Of a stretch of DNA of 64,000 bases, positions 17,642 to 25,682 are shown piece by piece (the first letter of the stretch is position 1; every line of letters starts with the position of its first letter). Made by a program: the position numbers and the translations under genes. This stretch comes from an uncultured Desulfovibrio sp. Its GTDB lineage: Bacteria; Desulfobacterota; Desulfovibrionia; Desulfovibrionales; Desulfovibrionaceae. The DNA is taken from the NCBI RefSeq assembly GCF_902477725.1, contig NZ_CABSIF010000017.1, forward strand, positions 10,025 through 74,024. Direction: 5' to 3'. The notes under the pieces are model-generated. The model was not told where the DNA came from and did not search any database. It saw nothing but the letters and a program-made list of their open reading frames with translations.

Positions 17642-18841
17642 TTACAGGGCCGCCTTGTAGATAGCCGCCACAGCCGCATCCGTCATGGAGCGGGGGTTGG
17701 TAAGACCGCAGGCGTCTTTCTGGGCGTTGGCGGTCATGGTGGGGATATCGGCTTCGCGTACTTCCTTGCCGTACTTTTTGCCAAGGGCGACCAGGCCATC
17801 AGGGATGCCCACGTCCTTAGACAGGATGTTGATGGCGGTGATGGCTTTGCGCGAGGCTTCGTCAGAGCTGATGCCCTGGGTGAGTTCACCCAGCAGCTGG
17901 GCAATACGGCCAAAGCGGCGACGGCTGGAGATACGGTTGTATTCACACACATGGGGCAGCAGGATGGCGTTGCATTCACCATGGGGCAGATCATAGAAGC
18001 CGCCCAGCTGGTGAGCCATGGCGTGCACGTGACCGAGGCTGGCGTTGTTGAAGGCCATGCCAGCCAGATACTGGGCATAGCACATGCCTTCGCGGGCTTC
18101 CTTGTCCCGGCCGTTGGCAACGGCGCGGCGCAGGTAGCGGTTGATGTATTCCATGGCCTTTTCAGCGCAGGCATCAGTCATGGGCGTGGCGGCGGTGGAA
18201 ACGTAGGCTTCCACTGCGTGGGTCAGGGCGTCCATGCCGGTGGCCGCGGTCAGGGCCGGGGGCATGCCCATCATCAGGACGGGATCGTCAATGGCCACGC
18301 TGGGGGTACAGCGCCAGTCAACAATGGCCATTTTCACCTTACGCGAGGTGTCGGTGATAATGCAGAAACGCGTCATTTCAGAGGCGGTGCCAGCGGTGGT
18401 GTTCACTGCAACATACGGGGGGAAGGGCTTTTTGGACTTGTCCACGCCTTCGTAGTCATGAATCTTGCCACCGTTGCCTGCCAAAAAGCCTACGCCCTTG
18501 CCGCAGTCATGCGAGCTGCCGCCGCCAAGGGTAACGATGCTGTCGCACTTTTCTTTTTTGTACAGTTCAAAAGCTTCTGCAACGTTTTTGTCCGTGGGGT
18601 TCGGGATGGTCTTATCGTATATGGCATACTTCATCTTGGCGGCATCAAGGATGTCGGTGATCACTTTAAGGATACCGGCATTAACGATACCCTGGTCAGT
18701 TACAACCAGCGGCTTCGCACCATTGATGCTCTTCAATCGAGCAGGAATCTCTTTGGAACACCCCTCGCCCACCAGTGTGACGTTGGGGATAAAGAACGAG
18801 GTGATCTGACCCATATGCATGCTCTTAAGATCCGTACTCAT
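17642..18841 (-). CDS. adh: Iron-containing (group III) alcohol dehydrogenase
   Basis: 399 residues, the family length. NAD(P)-dependent interconversion of primary alcohols and aldehydes. The dinucleotide-binding segment is VTLGGGSSHDCGKG near 104-117, with the typical NTTAGTASEMTRF after it. Metal ligands are expected from the aspartate in TPSVAIDDPVLM and the histidines of MDALTHAVEAY, HAMAHQLGG and DLPHGECNA. In sulfate reducers such enzymes oxidise ethanol and similar electron donors. AAGGAG lies 6 bases before the ATG. It is monocistronic, with an AT-rich 552-base upstream region that holds a direct repeat (19002-19050), and a terminator on each side. Confidence 0.93.
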   Translation of the reverse strand: MSTDLKSMHMGQITSFFIPNVTLVGEGCSKEIPARLKSINGAKPLVVTDQGIVNAGILKVITDILDAAKMKYAIYDKTIPNPTDKNVAEAFELYKKEKCDSIVTLGGGSSHDCGKGVGFLAGNGGKIHDYEGVDKSKKPFPPYVAVNTTAGTASEMTRFCIITDTSRKVKMAIVDWRCTPSVAIDDPVLMMGMPPALTAATGMDALTHAVEAYVSTAATPMTDACAEKAMEYINRYLRRAVANGRDKEAREGMCYAQYLAGMAFNNASLGHVHAMAHQLGGFYDLPHGECNAILLPHVCEYNRISSRRRFGRIAQLLGELTQGISSDEASRKAITAINILSKDVGIPDGLVALGKKYGKEVREADIPTMTANAQKDACGLTNPRSMTDAAVAAIYKAAL

Positions 18842-19001
18842 TCGTAACTCCTTTTGTTATACAGAACGATATCAGTGCGAAATGCTCTGTCGTAAGTATG
18901 AAAGACTCCTGTGGAAAAAAATATACCATATAAAAAACCAATGCAAGCATAACACAGCATTTAGTTAGTTCTTTTTTTCCTTTTAGTTTCACATTCAAAT
19001 G
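18842..19001 (-). promoter_or_regulatory. AT-rich leader and probable promoter region of adh
   Basis: The first 160 bases upstream of adh are clearly more AT-rich than the genome around. A TTGCAT hexamer followed after about 15 bases by TATATT is visible on the minus strand near 18925-18955. Spacing is short, so the exact promoter is not fixed. Confidence 0.35.
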
Positions 19002-19050
19002 TTATTTTTTGCACAAGCAACTAGAGTGTAAAATTATTTTTTGCACAAGC
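19002..19050. repeat. Direct repeat upstream of adh, two 17-base copies
   Basis: TTATTTTTTGCACAAGC occurs at 19002-19018 and again, identical, at 19034-19050. The start-to-start distance is 32 bases, about three helical turns, which would put both copies on the same face of DNA. They lie 161-209 bases upstream of the adh start. This suggests a pair of operator or activator sites. Confidence 0.6.
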
Positions 19051-19152
19051 GCACCTTTGATTGATTGACCACACAATGCACTCGCTTAAAATAAAACCGT
19101 GAAAAAACAAATAACTAACAGTTTTGCATTGTACTTTTGCTGCAACAATAAA

Positions 19153-19188
19153 AAACCACCGGAGCAGGCAAACCTGCAACGGTGGTTT
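19153..19188 (-). terminator. Probable terminator downstream of the 999-residue membrane protein gene
   Basis: AAACCACCG and CGGTGGTTT form the outer stem, with an inner GCAGG/CCTGC pairing; on the minus strand it runs into TTTTTTATTG. It lies about 205 bases beyond the stop of the gene at 19394. The 205 bases between hold no gene. Confidence 0.6.
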
Positions 19189-19393
19189 GAAGACGGGAAC
19201 CGCGTCGTTCCCATACTTCCGGTGTGTACTGGCGTTGCCTGTCAGGCAGGCGCGCCCTGTGCCCGGCGCAAAGACAAATGCCCGCGCCCGCTGTATGATT
19301 TTATTCAGATGACGCCTGCGTAGCAGGCAAGACCTGTTCTATTGCTATCCTTTGTCCTACGTCTGGCCTTCCGGCATCGGTTACGATCGATTG

Positions 19394-22393
19394 TCAGAAG
19401 GTTCCCGGCTCCCGCATCTTTCCGGGGCGGCACAGGCGGCTTAGCCGCCTCAGATATTCTTTACGCTTATCCAGATAAAAAGCCAGCGGCCGGGAAAAAT
19501 TGCGCCCAAGCAATCCGTCCACCAGCATCTGACTGACCTCGCGTTCTCGCGTCAGCACCAGCTGCGCCCGCGCAAGCACGTTGCGGTCAGCTTCGGGCAT
19601 GGCTCTGGCAATCTGCCGGAATGCATCCTGCGCACGTGGCTGGTAGAACCATATATACATGAGGTCAAGGGCGTTAATGATGAAAGCCCGTTCAAGCTCC
19701 TTGCCCATCACCCCGCCGCTGCCCTGCAAGCCGCCGGGTTTCGCCAGCTTGATAAGAGCGTCTTCGTCAGGAAACAACAGCTCCAGGCGCGTGTAGCAGT
19801 CAAAAACACTGGCAAGCTTACTGCGATAATCCCATCTGCGCATGCGCAGGTTCACCTGGCTGTCGGCATAACCTTCAATGAGAGCGGCAACCGAATCCGA
19901 GGCCATCTTGGAAATAACCGCAGCGCTCGGCACAAGATACATGGCCGGATTATCCACACCCAGCAGAAAGGCCACCTGATAGAGCACCCAGTTGTACAGC
20001 GACGACACCGGGATGGCCAAAAGGCTGCGGAACAGATTGCCAATGGACGCTTCTTTGGGAAAACCGCGAAACACATTGTGCGCGCACAAATAAATGCCGT
20101 TAACAAGGCTGAGCACGCCAAACACCACCCAGGGATTCTGCGCCGCAGTAATGCCGAGTGTTTTATCAAGCAGCAGCACGCGCACCAGCATTTCGAGCAG
20201 CAGCACCGAAAAACCCGTGAACATGAGCGAATCGCACAAGCGGCTCACGTTGACCTGATCTTTCCAGTGAATGAGCGTGGAACGCGTTGCCCCCTTGGCA
20301 GCCATGACCATCTGCACCACGTTGCGGAACCCCGTAATGCCAAACCAGATAAAGGTGCCGCACCAGGCGAGGAACCACCAGTTCTGCGTGTACATAAAGG
20401 AGAAAAACGCCGGGCAGAAGCCCATGAGCACCTTGAGGCAGTTGCTCACAAAACTGTTTAAATAGGCTGGCCCCAGAGGTTCGCTGCTGCCCTTTTCACA
20501 GTTTTTGTCCAGCAGGCCGTTGCCGCAGGCAAGGCTCAAGCCGCCAAGGTTGAGCACGTTGCCCTTGGTGCAGATGCGAAAGTCCACGCTGGCGGTCTTC
20601 CAGACAGACTGGCGTTCCATACCCATATGGCGGCAGCCGGGCAGATGGCGCAGCAACCGCAAGGCCTTTTGCCAGGGCGAGGGATTGCGGGGTTTGCTGT
20701 AACGCACGCATTCTTCAACCGGCGAACACACGGGAATATCCGGCTGTTTTTGATCCCTTGCGTAGAATTTGCGGCTGCGTGCGGGCAGGGTTTCGCGCAG
20801 CACAAAACCCATGCCATAGGAATCACGGCTCACCGAGCTTGTGCCAAGGCGTGAACCAAGGGGCTTGTTGCGATAGTGCTCCCACAATTTCGGTACGTTG
20901 TGCAGAATATGGCGGAACTTCGCCGCGCGCTCCTCGTCCTGGGTGCTCATGCGGCGCACCATCGTGCGGATCATCTGCTTCACACGCGGGCCAAGCCCTT
21001 CATTGAGAGCTTGCTGCAACTCGCTGATAGCCTTGAGGCAGGAGTGCTTGCCTTCCATCCAGCCGCGCATGTTGAAAATTTCCAGATGGCTGATGCTGCC
21101 CCGGCTGTCCCACAAAAGTTCCGCCACGTCTTCCACGCTCAGCCCCTTGGTGGTCAGCACAAGGCGGTAGCCGGGGTTCAGTTCGGAAAGTTCGCGGGTA
21201 ATGTCGCCCACAGAAAGCTGCATGAGCGGCGGCAGGTCGCCGTGCGCGCAGGGCTTGTTGAGGTCGGGCATTTCCGGGTGTTCCAGGGGTGAAAGCCAGT
21301 GGTCGGCGATGTATTCAGCGCTCAGGTTATCCAGAAAAACCAGTTCGGCCCTGGCCTCCTCGCTATCGCTCTCGCGCAGCAGGGCTGCTCGTTCACGCAA
21401 CGATGGCTGCACATGCGCATGCAGCGCCTCGGCAAGATGCAGGCCAGAGGCCTGCCCCCTGCCCACATGCCGCGAAAAACCCTCGCCGGTCAGTTCCGGC
21501 ACAGTCACTCCCCACTGGGCTTCAAGCTGCGGACGCTGGATTTCGTTCCAGAGTGCAAGGCTTTCGAGCACGCGTTCACGACGCCAGCGCAGCACCTCGC
21601 GGCCCCGCTTCATAAGCTCGGCAACCTTGGGGCTGTGCAAAAACTCCAGAAAATCCTCGTTGGAGCTGAAGCCACGGGGAATCCAGAACAGGCTGATGAA
21701 TCGCCCGTAAAAAGGCATATGAAATTCCAGGCCGATACGCACGCCGATACCGGTGATTTCCGCTGCGCGCAGAATTTCGCGCGCAGCATCGGGCTGTACC
21801 CAGTATTCATAGGCCACAGTAAGGGAACGCATACCCTTGATCCACGCGTCCATGATCAGATGGGTGGGTGTTTTGCGCCCCTTGGTGTTGGCGTCGTACA
21901 CATGGTCGTCAAAGGCAAGCTGATTCCAGCTTTCGGGCATTTCAGGCAGGTGATAGCGCGCAAGCATGCGGCGCACCACGCGCGGCGTACCCTGCACGGT
22001 GCGTCGAAAATCGTGAGCCAGCTTGAGCTGCTCAAGCTGGCTGCCGTGAGCGCGCACCATGCTCTTCATGATCTGCATGAGGGCGCGCGCAGTGTTGCGC
22101 CGCAGGGCCGAGTGGGCACTGTTGAGCACTTCATCATACAGGGTCTTGAGGGCAAGCAGCCGGTCGCGAGCCTGTGTGCGGCCCGCCTGAAGGTTGCGCA
22201 GCAGGTTTATGACGGCATATGCCATGCGCGACACAGGCGAGGCCACCAGTTCCTTGATGCCGTGCGGATGCAGGCTGGGATCAAAAAGAAATGTGTCCGA
22301 CTGTTTGCCGTCGGATTCCAGAATACGGTTGACCAGAGCCAGGATGTCCCTGTCCTGCTTGTCAAAATAAATACCTTGCATCTTCGCGCACAC
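19394..22393 (-). CDS. Large membrane-associated protein of unknown function
   Basis: 999 residues from a GTG at 22393 with AAAGGAG 7 bases upstream; the frame is open a further 49 codons but that part lacks a ribosome site. I do not recognise a family. The first 600 residues look soluble and helical, rich in Arg, Leu and Glu. Residues around 190-240 (GIGVRIGLEFHMPFYGRFIS) faintly recall a TIM-barrel or PHP-like strand. From about 650 there are several hydrophobic segments (FCPAFFSFMYTQNWWFLAWC, LMFTGFSVLLLEMLVRVLLL, WVVFGVLSLVNGIYLC, LYNWVLYQVAFLLG), so 5-6 membrane helices are likely, followed by a charged cytoplasmic tail. A membrane-anchored enzyme or sensor is possible. It is monocistronic. 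Confidence 0.8.
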   Translation of the reverse strand: MCAKMQGIYFDKQDRDILALVNRILESDGKQSDTFLFDPSLHPHGIKELVASPVSRMAYAVINLLRNLQAGRTQARDRLLALKTLYDEVLNSAHSALRRNTARALMQIMKSMVRAHGSQLEQLKLAHDFRRTVQGTPRVVRRMLARYHLPEMPESWNQLAFDDHVYDANTKGRKTPTHLIMDAWIKGMRSLTVAYEYWVQPDAAREILRAAEITGIGVRIGLEFHMPFYGRFISLFWIPRGFSSNEDFLEFLHSPKVAELMKRGREVLRWRRERVLESLALWNEIQRPQLEAQWGVTVPELTGEGFSRHVGRGQASGLHLAEALHAHVQPSLRERAALLRESDSEEARAELVFLDNLSAEYIADHWLSPLEHPEMPDLNKPCAHGDLPPLMQLSVGDITRELSELNPGYRLVLTTKGLSVEDVAELLWDSRGSISHLEIFNMRGWMEGKHSCLKAISELQQALNEGLGPRVKQMIRTMVRRMSTQDEERAAKFRHILHNVPKLWEHYRNKPLGSRLGTSSVSRDSYGMGFVLRETLPARSRKFYARDQKQPDIPVCSPVEECVRYSKPRNPSPWQKALRLLRHLPGCRHMGMERQSVWKTASVDFRICTKGNVLNLGGLSLACGNGLLDKNCEKGSSEPLGPAYLNSFVSNCLKVLMGFCPAFFSFMYTQNWWFLAWCGTFIWFGITGFRNVVQMVMAAKGATRSTLIHWKDQVNVSRLCDSLMFTGFSVLLLEMLVRVLLLDKTLGITAAQNPWVVFGVLSLVNGIYLCAHNVFRGFPKEASIGNLFRSLLAIPVSSLYNWVLYQVAFLLGVDNPAMYLVPSAAVISKMASDSVAALIEGYADSQVNLRMRRWDYRSKLASVFDCYTRLELLFPDEDALIKLAKPGGLQGSGGVMGKELERAFIINALDLMYIWFYQPRAQDAFRQIARAMPEADRNVLARAQLVLTREREVSQMLVDGLLGRNFSRPLAFYLDKRKEYLRRLSRLCRPGKMREPGTF

Positions 22394-22920
22394 GGCGGAT
22401 CTCCTTTCTGCCGCTTCCCATTCAGCCAAATCCTTTGGGGGAATGATCGGCAAGGAACTGTTCCCGCATATTTTCACGGCCTTTTGCTGGCAAAAGGCCG
22501 GAGCCAAGCACGGATGCGGCAGCGGTGACGCAACGCGCAAACTGCTTGTGACGGAGTGAACAGCCCTAGTATTTCTTATTACTTACCCTGTGACAATGGC
22601 TTCGTCAAACAGAGCTTTTTCCTTACCACTCAAAAAGTTAGGAGCGGGGCATCCTGCCCCGCTCCAGTTTGACGGCAAAACCCGCATGACGGGCTGTAAC
22701 ATATCGGCGGCGGCAAAACGGCCTTACCGAAAAGATCAAAAGCCAGAATGGCAAAACCGCGACTCAAAGCTTATCTGCTCAATATTTTTGACAGTATTCG
22801 CCTTTGCACGGCAAACCCGCCCACAAAGCAAACCTGATGCTACAGTTGCCCGCTCCGCAGAAAGTTCAAAAAAGTACAACCACTGCGTCAGGTGAGGGAC
22901 GGCAACGGATTACTCTACAC
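22394..22920. other. Intergenic region between the large membrane protein and the envelope operon
   Basis: 527 bases with no supported gene. It contains the envelope-operon terminator (22641-22665) and presumably the promoter of the 999-residue protein between 22394 and 22640. The segment 22700-22900 shows no recognisable signal. Confidence 0.4.
22641..22665 (-). terminator. Probable terminator of the envelope operon
   Basis: A perfect 10-bp stem (GGAGCGGGGC / GCCCCGCTCC) with a 5-base loop; the minus strand continues TAACTTTTTG. It lies about 255 bases after the last gene of the operon. Confidence 0.7.
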
Positions 22921-23703
22921 CTAAAAGGCCTTAGTGCCAAACACCGTATCCCAGAACGACTTTTCCTTGGACGAAGGATCAACCCAGGCCAGCACTTCGC
23001 GGCCCATATCCCACGCCAGAGAGCGGGCGATAAAGCCCGAGGGGTCGCCAGGGTTGCGTTCCCTGATGGAGAAAAGATAAAAATCATGCACCTGTCGAGC
23101 TTCCATCAAGCCACCCTGCGCCATGGACCAGAGCAAGGTGCCGGAGCGCGCGTCGTACACCTCCATAGCCAGCGAAAGCGAGCTGGAGCCGGTGCTGCCG
23201 CCGTCCATGTAGTGATTGATGTACCCCCCGACCACCATTTCCGCACCGCGCTGGCGGGCCAGAGCTATGGCGCGGGAGGGTTCGTACGGCGCGCCCTGCG
23301 GCGCATACTCAAGGGCCTGAAAGGCATTGAGCGAAAGCCAGACCTGCCAAACCTGCCGCGAAAGCATCTCGCTGAAGCTCACGGCATTGGCTATCTGCTG
23401 CGTGGCACGCAAGGGCACGAACAGGGCGCGGGGGCGCCGCCCCAGAACCATCTGCGGCGCCACGTAAATGGCAGGAGGCTGGCGGCGCACAAAGTTGTTT
23501 ATCTGAAACTGAAAAGGCGTGCCAAAATCACCAGTGACGCTCACAGACCTGCGGCTGTCGTCTGGCGGCGAAGAGCAGCCGCCGAGGAGCGTAAACAAAA
23601 GCGTTGCCAGAATTGTAGCTGCGACCAGCGCCAGCGCAAGAGGCCCGCGCTGGCGCGACACCGCGCCGCCCAAGCCGCAAAACCGGGTATACAGATGGTT
23701 CAT
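22921..23703 (-). CDS. Putative lipoprotein with CsgG/TolB-N-like fold
   Basis: 260 residues. An N-terminal hydrophobic segment ends in LLGGCSS, a lipobox, so the mature protein is probably lipid-anchored. The mature part contains AEMVVGGYINHYMDGG and LAMEVYDARSGTLLW, the beta-strand pattern seen in CsgG, TolB-N and related envelope proteins where the second strand ends in an R/T-G-x-L/V-W turn. Its role is not known. The start at 23703 overlaps the previous stop as ATGA and has GGAG 8 bases upstream. The last gene of a three-gene operon with a zinc-ribbon membrane protein and a small helical protein. Confidence 0.75.
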   Translation of the reverse strand: MNHLYTRFCGLGGAVSRQRGPLALALVAATILATLLFTLLGGCSSPPDDSRRSVSVTGDFGTPFQFQINNFVRRQPPAIYVAPQMVLGRRPRALFVPLRATQQIANAVSFSEMLSRQVWQVWLSLNAFQALEYAPQGAPYEPSRAIALARQRGAEMVVGGYINHYMDGGSTGSSSLSLAMEVYDARSGTLLWSMAQGGLMEARQVHDFYLFSIRERNPGDPSGFIARSLAWDMGREVLAWVDPSSKEKSFWDTVFGTKAF

Positions 23704-24044
23704 TGCGTTTTCTCCGAGGCCAGACATGCATTTTGCATGGAATCGAGCAGCTTTTCCCTGGCCTGCGCCAGGCTGTCGTGCAGATCGCGGCGTTTTTCTG
23801 CCGGGATGGTGCAAAACGAGGTCTGGCGGGTCATCTGCACAAGGCTGCGCATTTCCCGCTCCAACTGGGCCAGATGGAGCGATTCCGCTTCCGTCAGCGC
23901 AATACTTCTTCCGGCCAGTTCCGCCAGGTGCCCAAGGTCTTCGGCCTTGGCGCGAATGGTGTCTGGCCTGATGCTTGCGCCATATTTACGACAATTGCGA
24001 AATTCATGCCAGAATAGCGCAATTTTTCGCCAAAAGCGGGCCAT
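23700..24044 (-). CDS. Small helical protein of unknown function
   Basis: 114 residues from ATG 24044, which has GAGGAG 4 bases upstream and starts 8 bases after the preceding stop. The sequence is helical and charged (RAKAEDLGHLAELAGRSIAL, then EAESLHLAQLEREMRSLVQM), with an aromatic N-terminus (ARFWRKIALFWHEF) that could lie at a membrane surface. I do not recognise a family. It sits between the zinc-ribbon/Yip1 protein and the lipoprotein and overlaps the latter by four bases, so the three products probably act together. Confidence 0.7.
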   Translation of the reverse strand: MARFWRKIALFWHEFRNCRKYGASIRPDTIRAKAEDLGHLAELAGRSIALTEAESLHLAQLEREMRSLVQMTRQTSFCTIPAEKRRDLHDSLAQAREKLLDSMQNACLASEKTQ

Positions 24045-24052
24045 GGCACTCC

Positions 24053-25327
24053 TCAGAATTGGGCAGCCTTCATCACCTGCAACAACAGCGGCGCGAGCAG
24101 CAGCACAACAGGGGCAAAGCCCATGAAGGTCTGCGGCCACGTAAGATTGAGAACCGTGCGGCAACCCACAAGGACGCAGGCGACCATCCAGATAAAGCCA
24201 ACAATGGAACCCAGCAAAGGCACCACGCACAACAACGAGGGGGCTGCCGCATAGGCCGCCACCTGAAACACCAGCGAGAATTCGGGCTTTTTGCCCGTTA
24301 TGAAGCCATAGGTAAAATGCATCAGCGCCGTCAGCACATAGAGCTGCACCACAGAAACGCCTGTTTTGATCAGGATGGTCATGGGCAGGCTGAGCTGGGG
24401 CGAAAGCAGAATGAGCATTTTTTCCAGCTCGGGGTCAGAAGCGGCGCTGGGTGCCATGAGCGAAAGAAAGATGCCCGACCACACCCTTTCGATAACAACC
24501 TGAATGACGCTGATGATCAGATAGAACACCAGCGGCCGCACCTGCGAGGATTCGGCCCGCATATGGGCAAAAAAGTTGTGCGCGCCAAACATGACCCGCA
24601 TGCAGGTGTGGTAAAAGGCGGGTATCCAGCCATCCGGCTCAGGCGCGGCATCCCAGGGATTGGCTGGGCCGTGCTGGCCATCGTCCTGATTGTCTTCGCG
24701 GTCGTTTTCAAACCGCGCGGATTCACGTGCATAGGCCGCGCTGGCCTTACGGCTGTCATCAGCATCATCGTCTTCCGGGCCAAAAAGTCCGCGCTGCGAA
24801 TTACGATTCTGCTGATTGTCGTCATCCCGGTCGCCAGCGCGTTTTTCACTGCTCTTATCGTCACGCTGACCAAAAATATTTTTGCCGCCCAGCAGCCCCC
24901 ACAAGTTACCGATATGCCTTTCTTCCCCAGTATCCGCCTGGGGAAATTTTTTGCCAGACTGCGGCCTTTGCGCGGGTTCGGGGCTCTCGCTCCGCTCGTC
25001 ATCCGAATAGGAAGGTTTCTGCACGGAATGACCGGGAACAATGGCCCCAGGGGGCAATGGATCATCATCGCCCGACTGCCAGGCTCCCCGCCCATGCGGT
25101 TCCGCACCCGAATTTTCAGGCCGCGCAGCGGCGACTTCGGAATCTTCACTGTGCGGAGGATTTTCAACGGGGTGTTCCGGTTCGGACAGCACATCCATCA
25201 CGCCAACGCCGGGAACCAGACGGAACCGGCAGGCGCAGTGCGGGCATGTAGCTATAACTGCCTTGGAGGGCAGACGATCGGCGGGCAATTCGCGGCTGAA
25301 GCCGCAACGCGGGCAAGTAATATTCAC
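24053..25327 (-). CDS. Zinc-ribbon protein with Yip1-type membrane domain
   Basis: 424 residues. An N-terminal zinc ribbon (ITCPRCGFSRELPADRLP and ATCPHCACRFRL, two CxxC pairs) of the MJ0042 type is followed by about 170 residues of low-complexity, strongly acidic and hydrophilic linker. The C-terminal 200 residues have five or six hydrophobic segments (PLVFYLIISVIQVVIERV, AAYAAAPSLLCVVPLLGSIV, ILLLAPLLLQVM region) with the P...G pattern of the Yip1 family. Zinc-ribbon plus Yip1 fusions are common in sulfate-reducing deltaproteobacteria; the role is unknown, possibly envelope homeostasis. The start is GTG 25327 with AGGAG 6 bases upstream. It is divergent from the riboswitch-controlled exchanger. 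Confidence 0.82.
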   Translation of the reverse strand: MNITCPRCGFSRELPADRLPSKAVIATCPHCACRFRLVPGVGVMDVLSEPEHPVENPPHSEDSEVAAARPENSGAEPHGRGAWQSGDDDPLPPGAIVPGHSVQKPSYSDDERSESPEPAQRPQSGKKFPQADTGEERHIGNLWGLLGGKNIFGQRDDKSSEKRAGDRDDDNQQNRNSQRGLFGPEDDDADDSRKASAAYARESARFENDREDNQDDGQHGPANPWDAAPEPDGWIPAFYHTCMRVMFGAHNFFAHMRAESSQVRPLVFYLIISVIQVVIERVWSGIFLSLMAPSAASDPELEKMLILLSPQLSLPMTILIKTGVSVVQLYVLTALMHFTYGFITGKKPEFSLVFQVAAYAAAPSLLCVVPLLGSIVGFIWMVACVLVGCRTVLNLTWPQTFMGFAPVVLLLAPLLLQVMKAAQF

Positions 25328-25505
25328 AAAGAGCTCCTAGGCTGGCCGGTAACACCGGCACATAATTCACCGTCACTTTAGCCGCAGGCACCCATACTGG
25401 CAAGTGCCGCCTGCCCTCTTGCAACATTGCGGCGCAGGATTCGGCAGCAAGCCCTGTGCCCCGGATTTTGCAGCGCTGCAAGCCGCAGAATGCCGGGTGG
25501 AATTG

Positions 25506-25534
25506 TTGACAGCACCGTGAACAACGTCTATTTT
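25506..25534 (+). promoter_or_regulatory. Sigma-70-type promoter of the riboswitch-exchanger unit
   Basis: TTGACA (25506-25511) and TATTTT (25529-25534) are separated by exactly 17 bases, and the riboswitch begins within about ten bases of the expected start site. Confidence 0.7.
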
Positions 25535-25537
25535 GGC

Positions 25538-25641
25538 GGTTCAAGGGGAGTAACTGGGTTCTTGAAACCCGGGCGACATCAACAGCATGGCCTTATGGCC
25601 TGGTGTCGCCGTCGGTACAGCCGATTAGTGAGACCTTGGCG
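25538..25641 (+). ncRNA. yybP-ykoY (manganese) riboswitch
   Basis: The aptamer signature is present: AAGGGGAGTAAC at the 5' side (25543-25554), a short stem-loop (TGGGTT/AACCCG), a longer arm GGCGACA...TGTCGCC (about 25572-25610) with a GGCC-TTAT-GGCC tip, a small hairpin TCGG-TACA-CCGA region, and the 3' closing segment TGAGACCTTGG (25629-25639) that pairs CAAGG with CCTTG. This is the four-way-junction layout of the yybP-ykoY class, which binds Mn2+. It lies between a consensus promoter and an overlapping terminator, upstream of an exchanger gene. Confidence 0.9.
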
Positions 25642-25670
25642 TTACATCGCCAAGGTCTTTTTTATTTTTT
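25631..25670 (+). terminator. Riboswitch expression platform (terminator)
   Basis: AGACCTTGGCG (25631-25641) pairs with CGCCAAGGTCT (25648-25658) and is followed by TTTTTATTTTTT. The left arm contains the aptamer's own closing strand, so ligand-stabilised P1 would break the terminator: Mn2+ should switch the gene on. Confidence 0.88.
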
Positions 25671-25682
25671 AAGGAGAACAGC

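Noticed and set aside
17372..18847. 491-codon open frame on the plus strand
   Set aside because: It is antisense to the alcohol dehydrogenase gene, rich in His and Gly as expected for a mirror frame, and runs through the yedF terminator.
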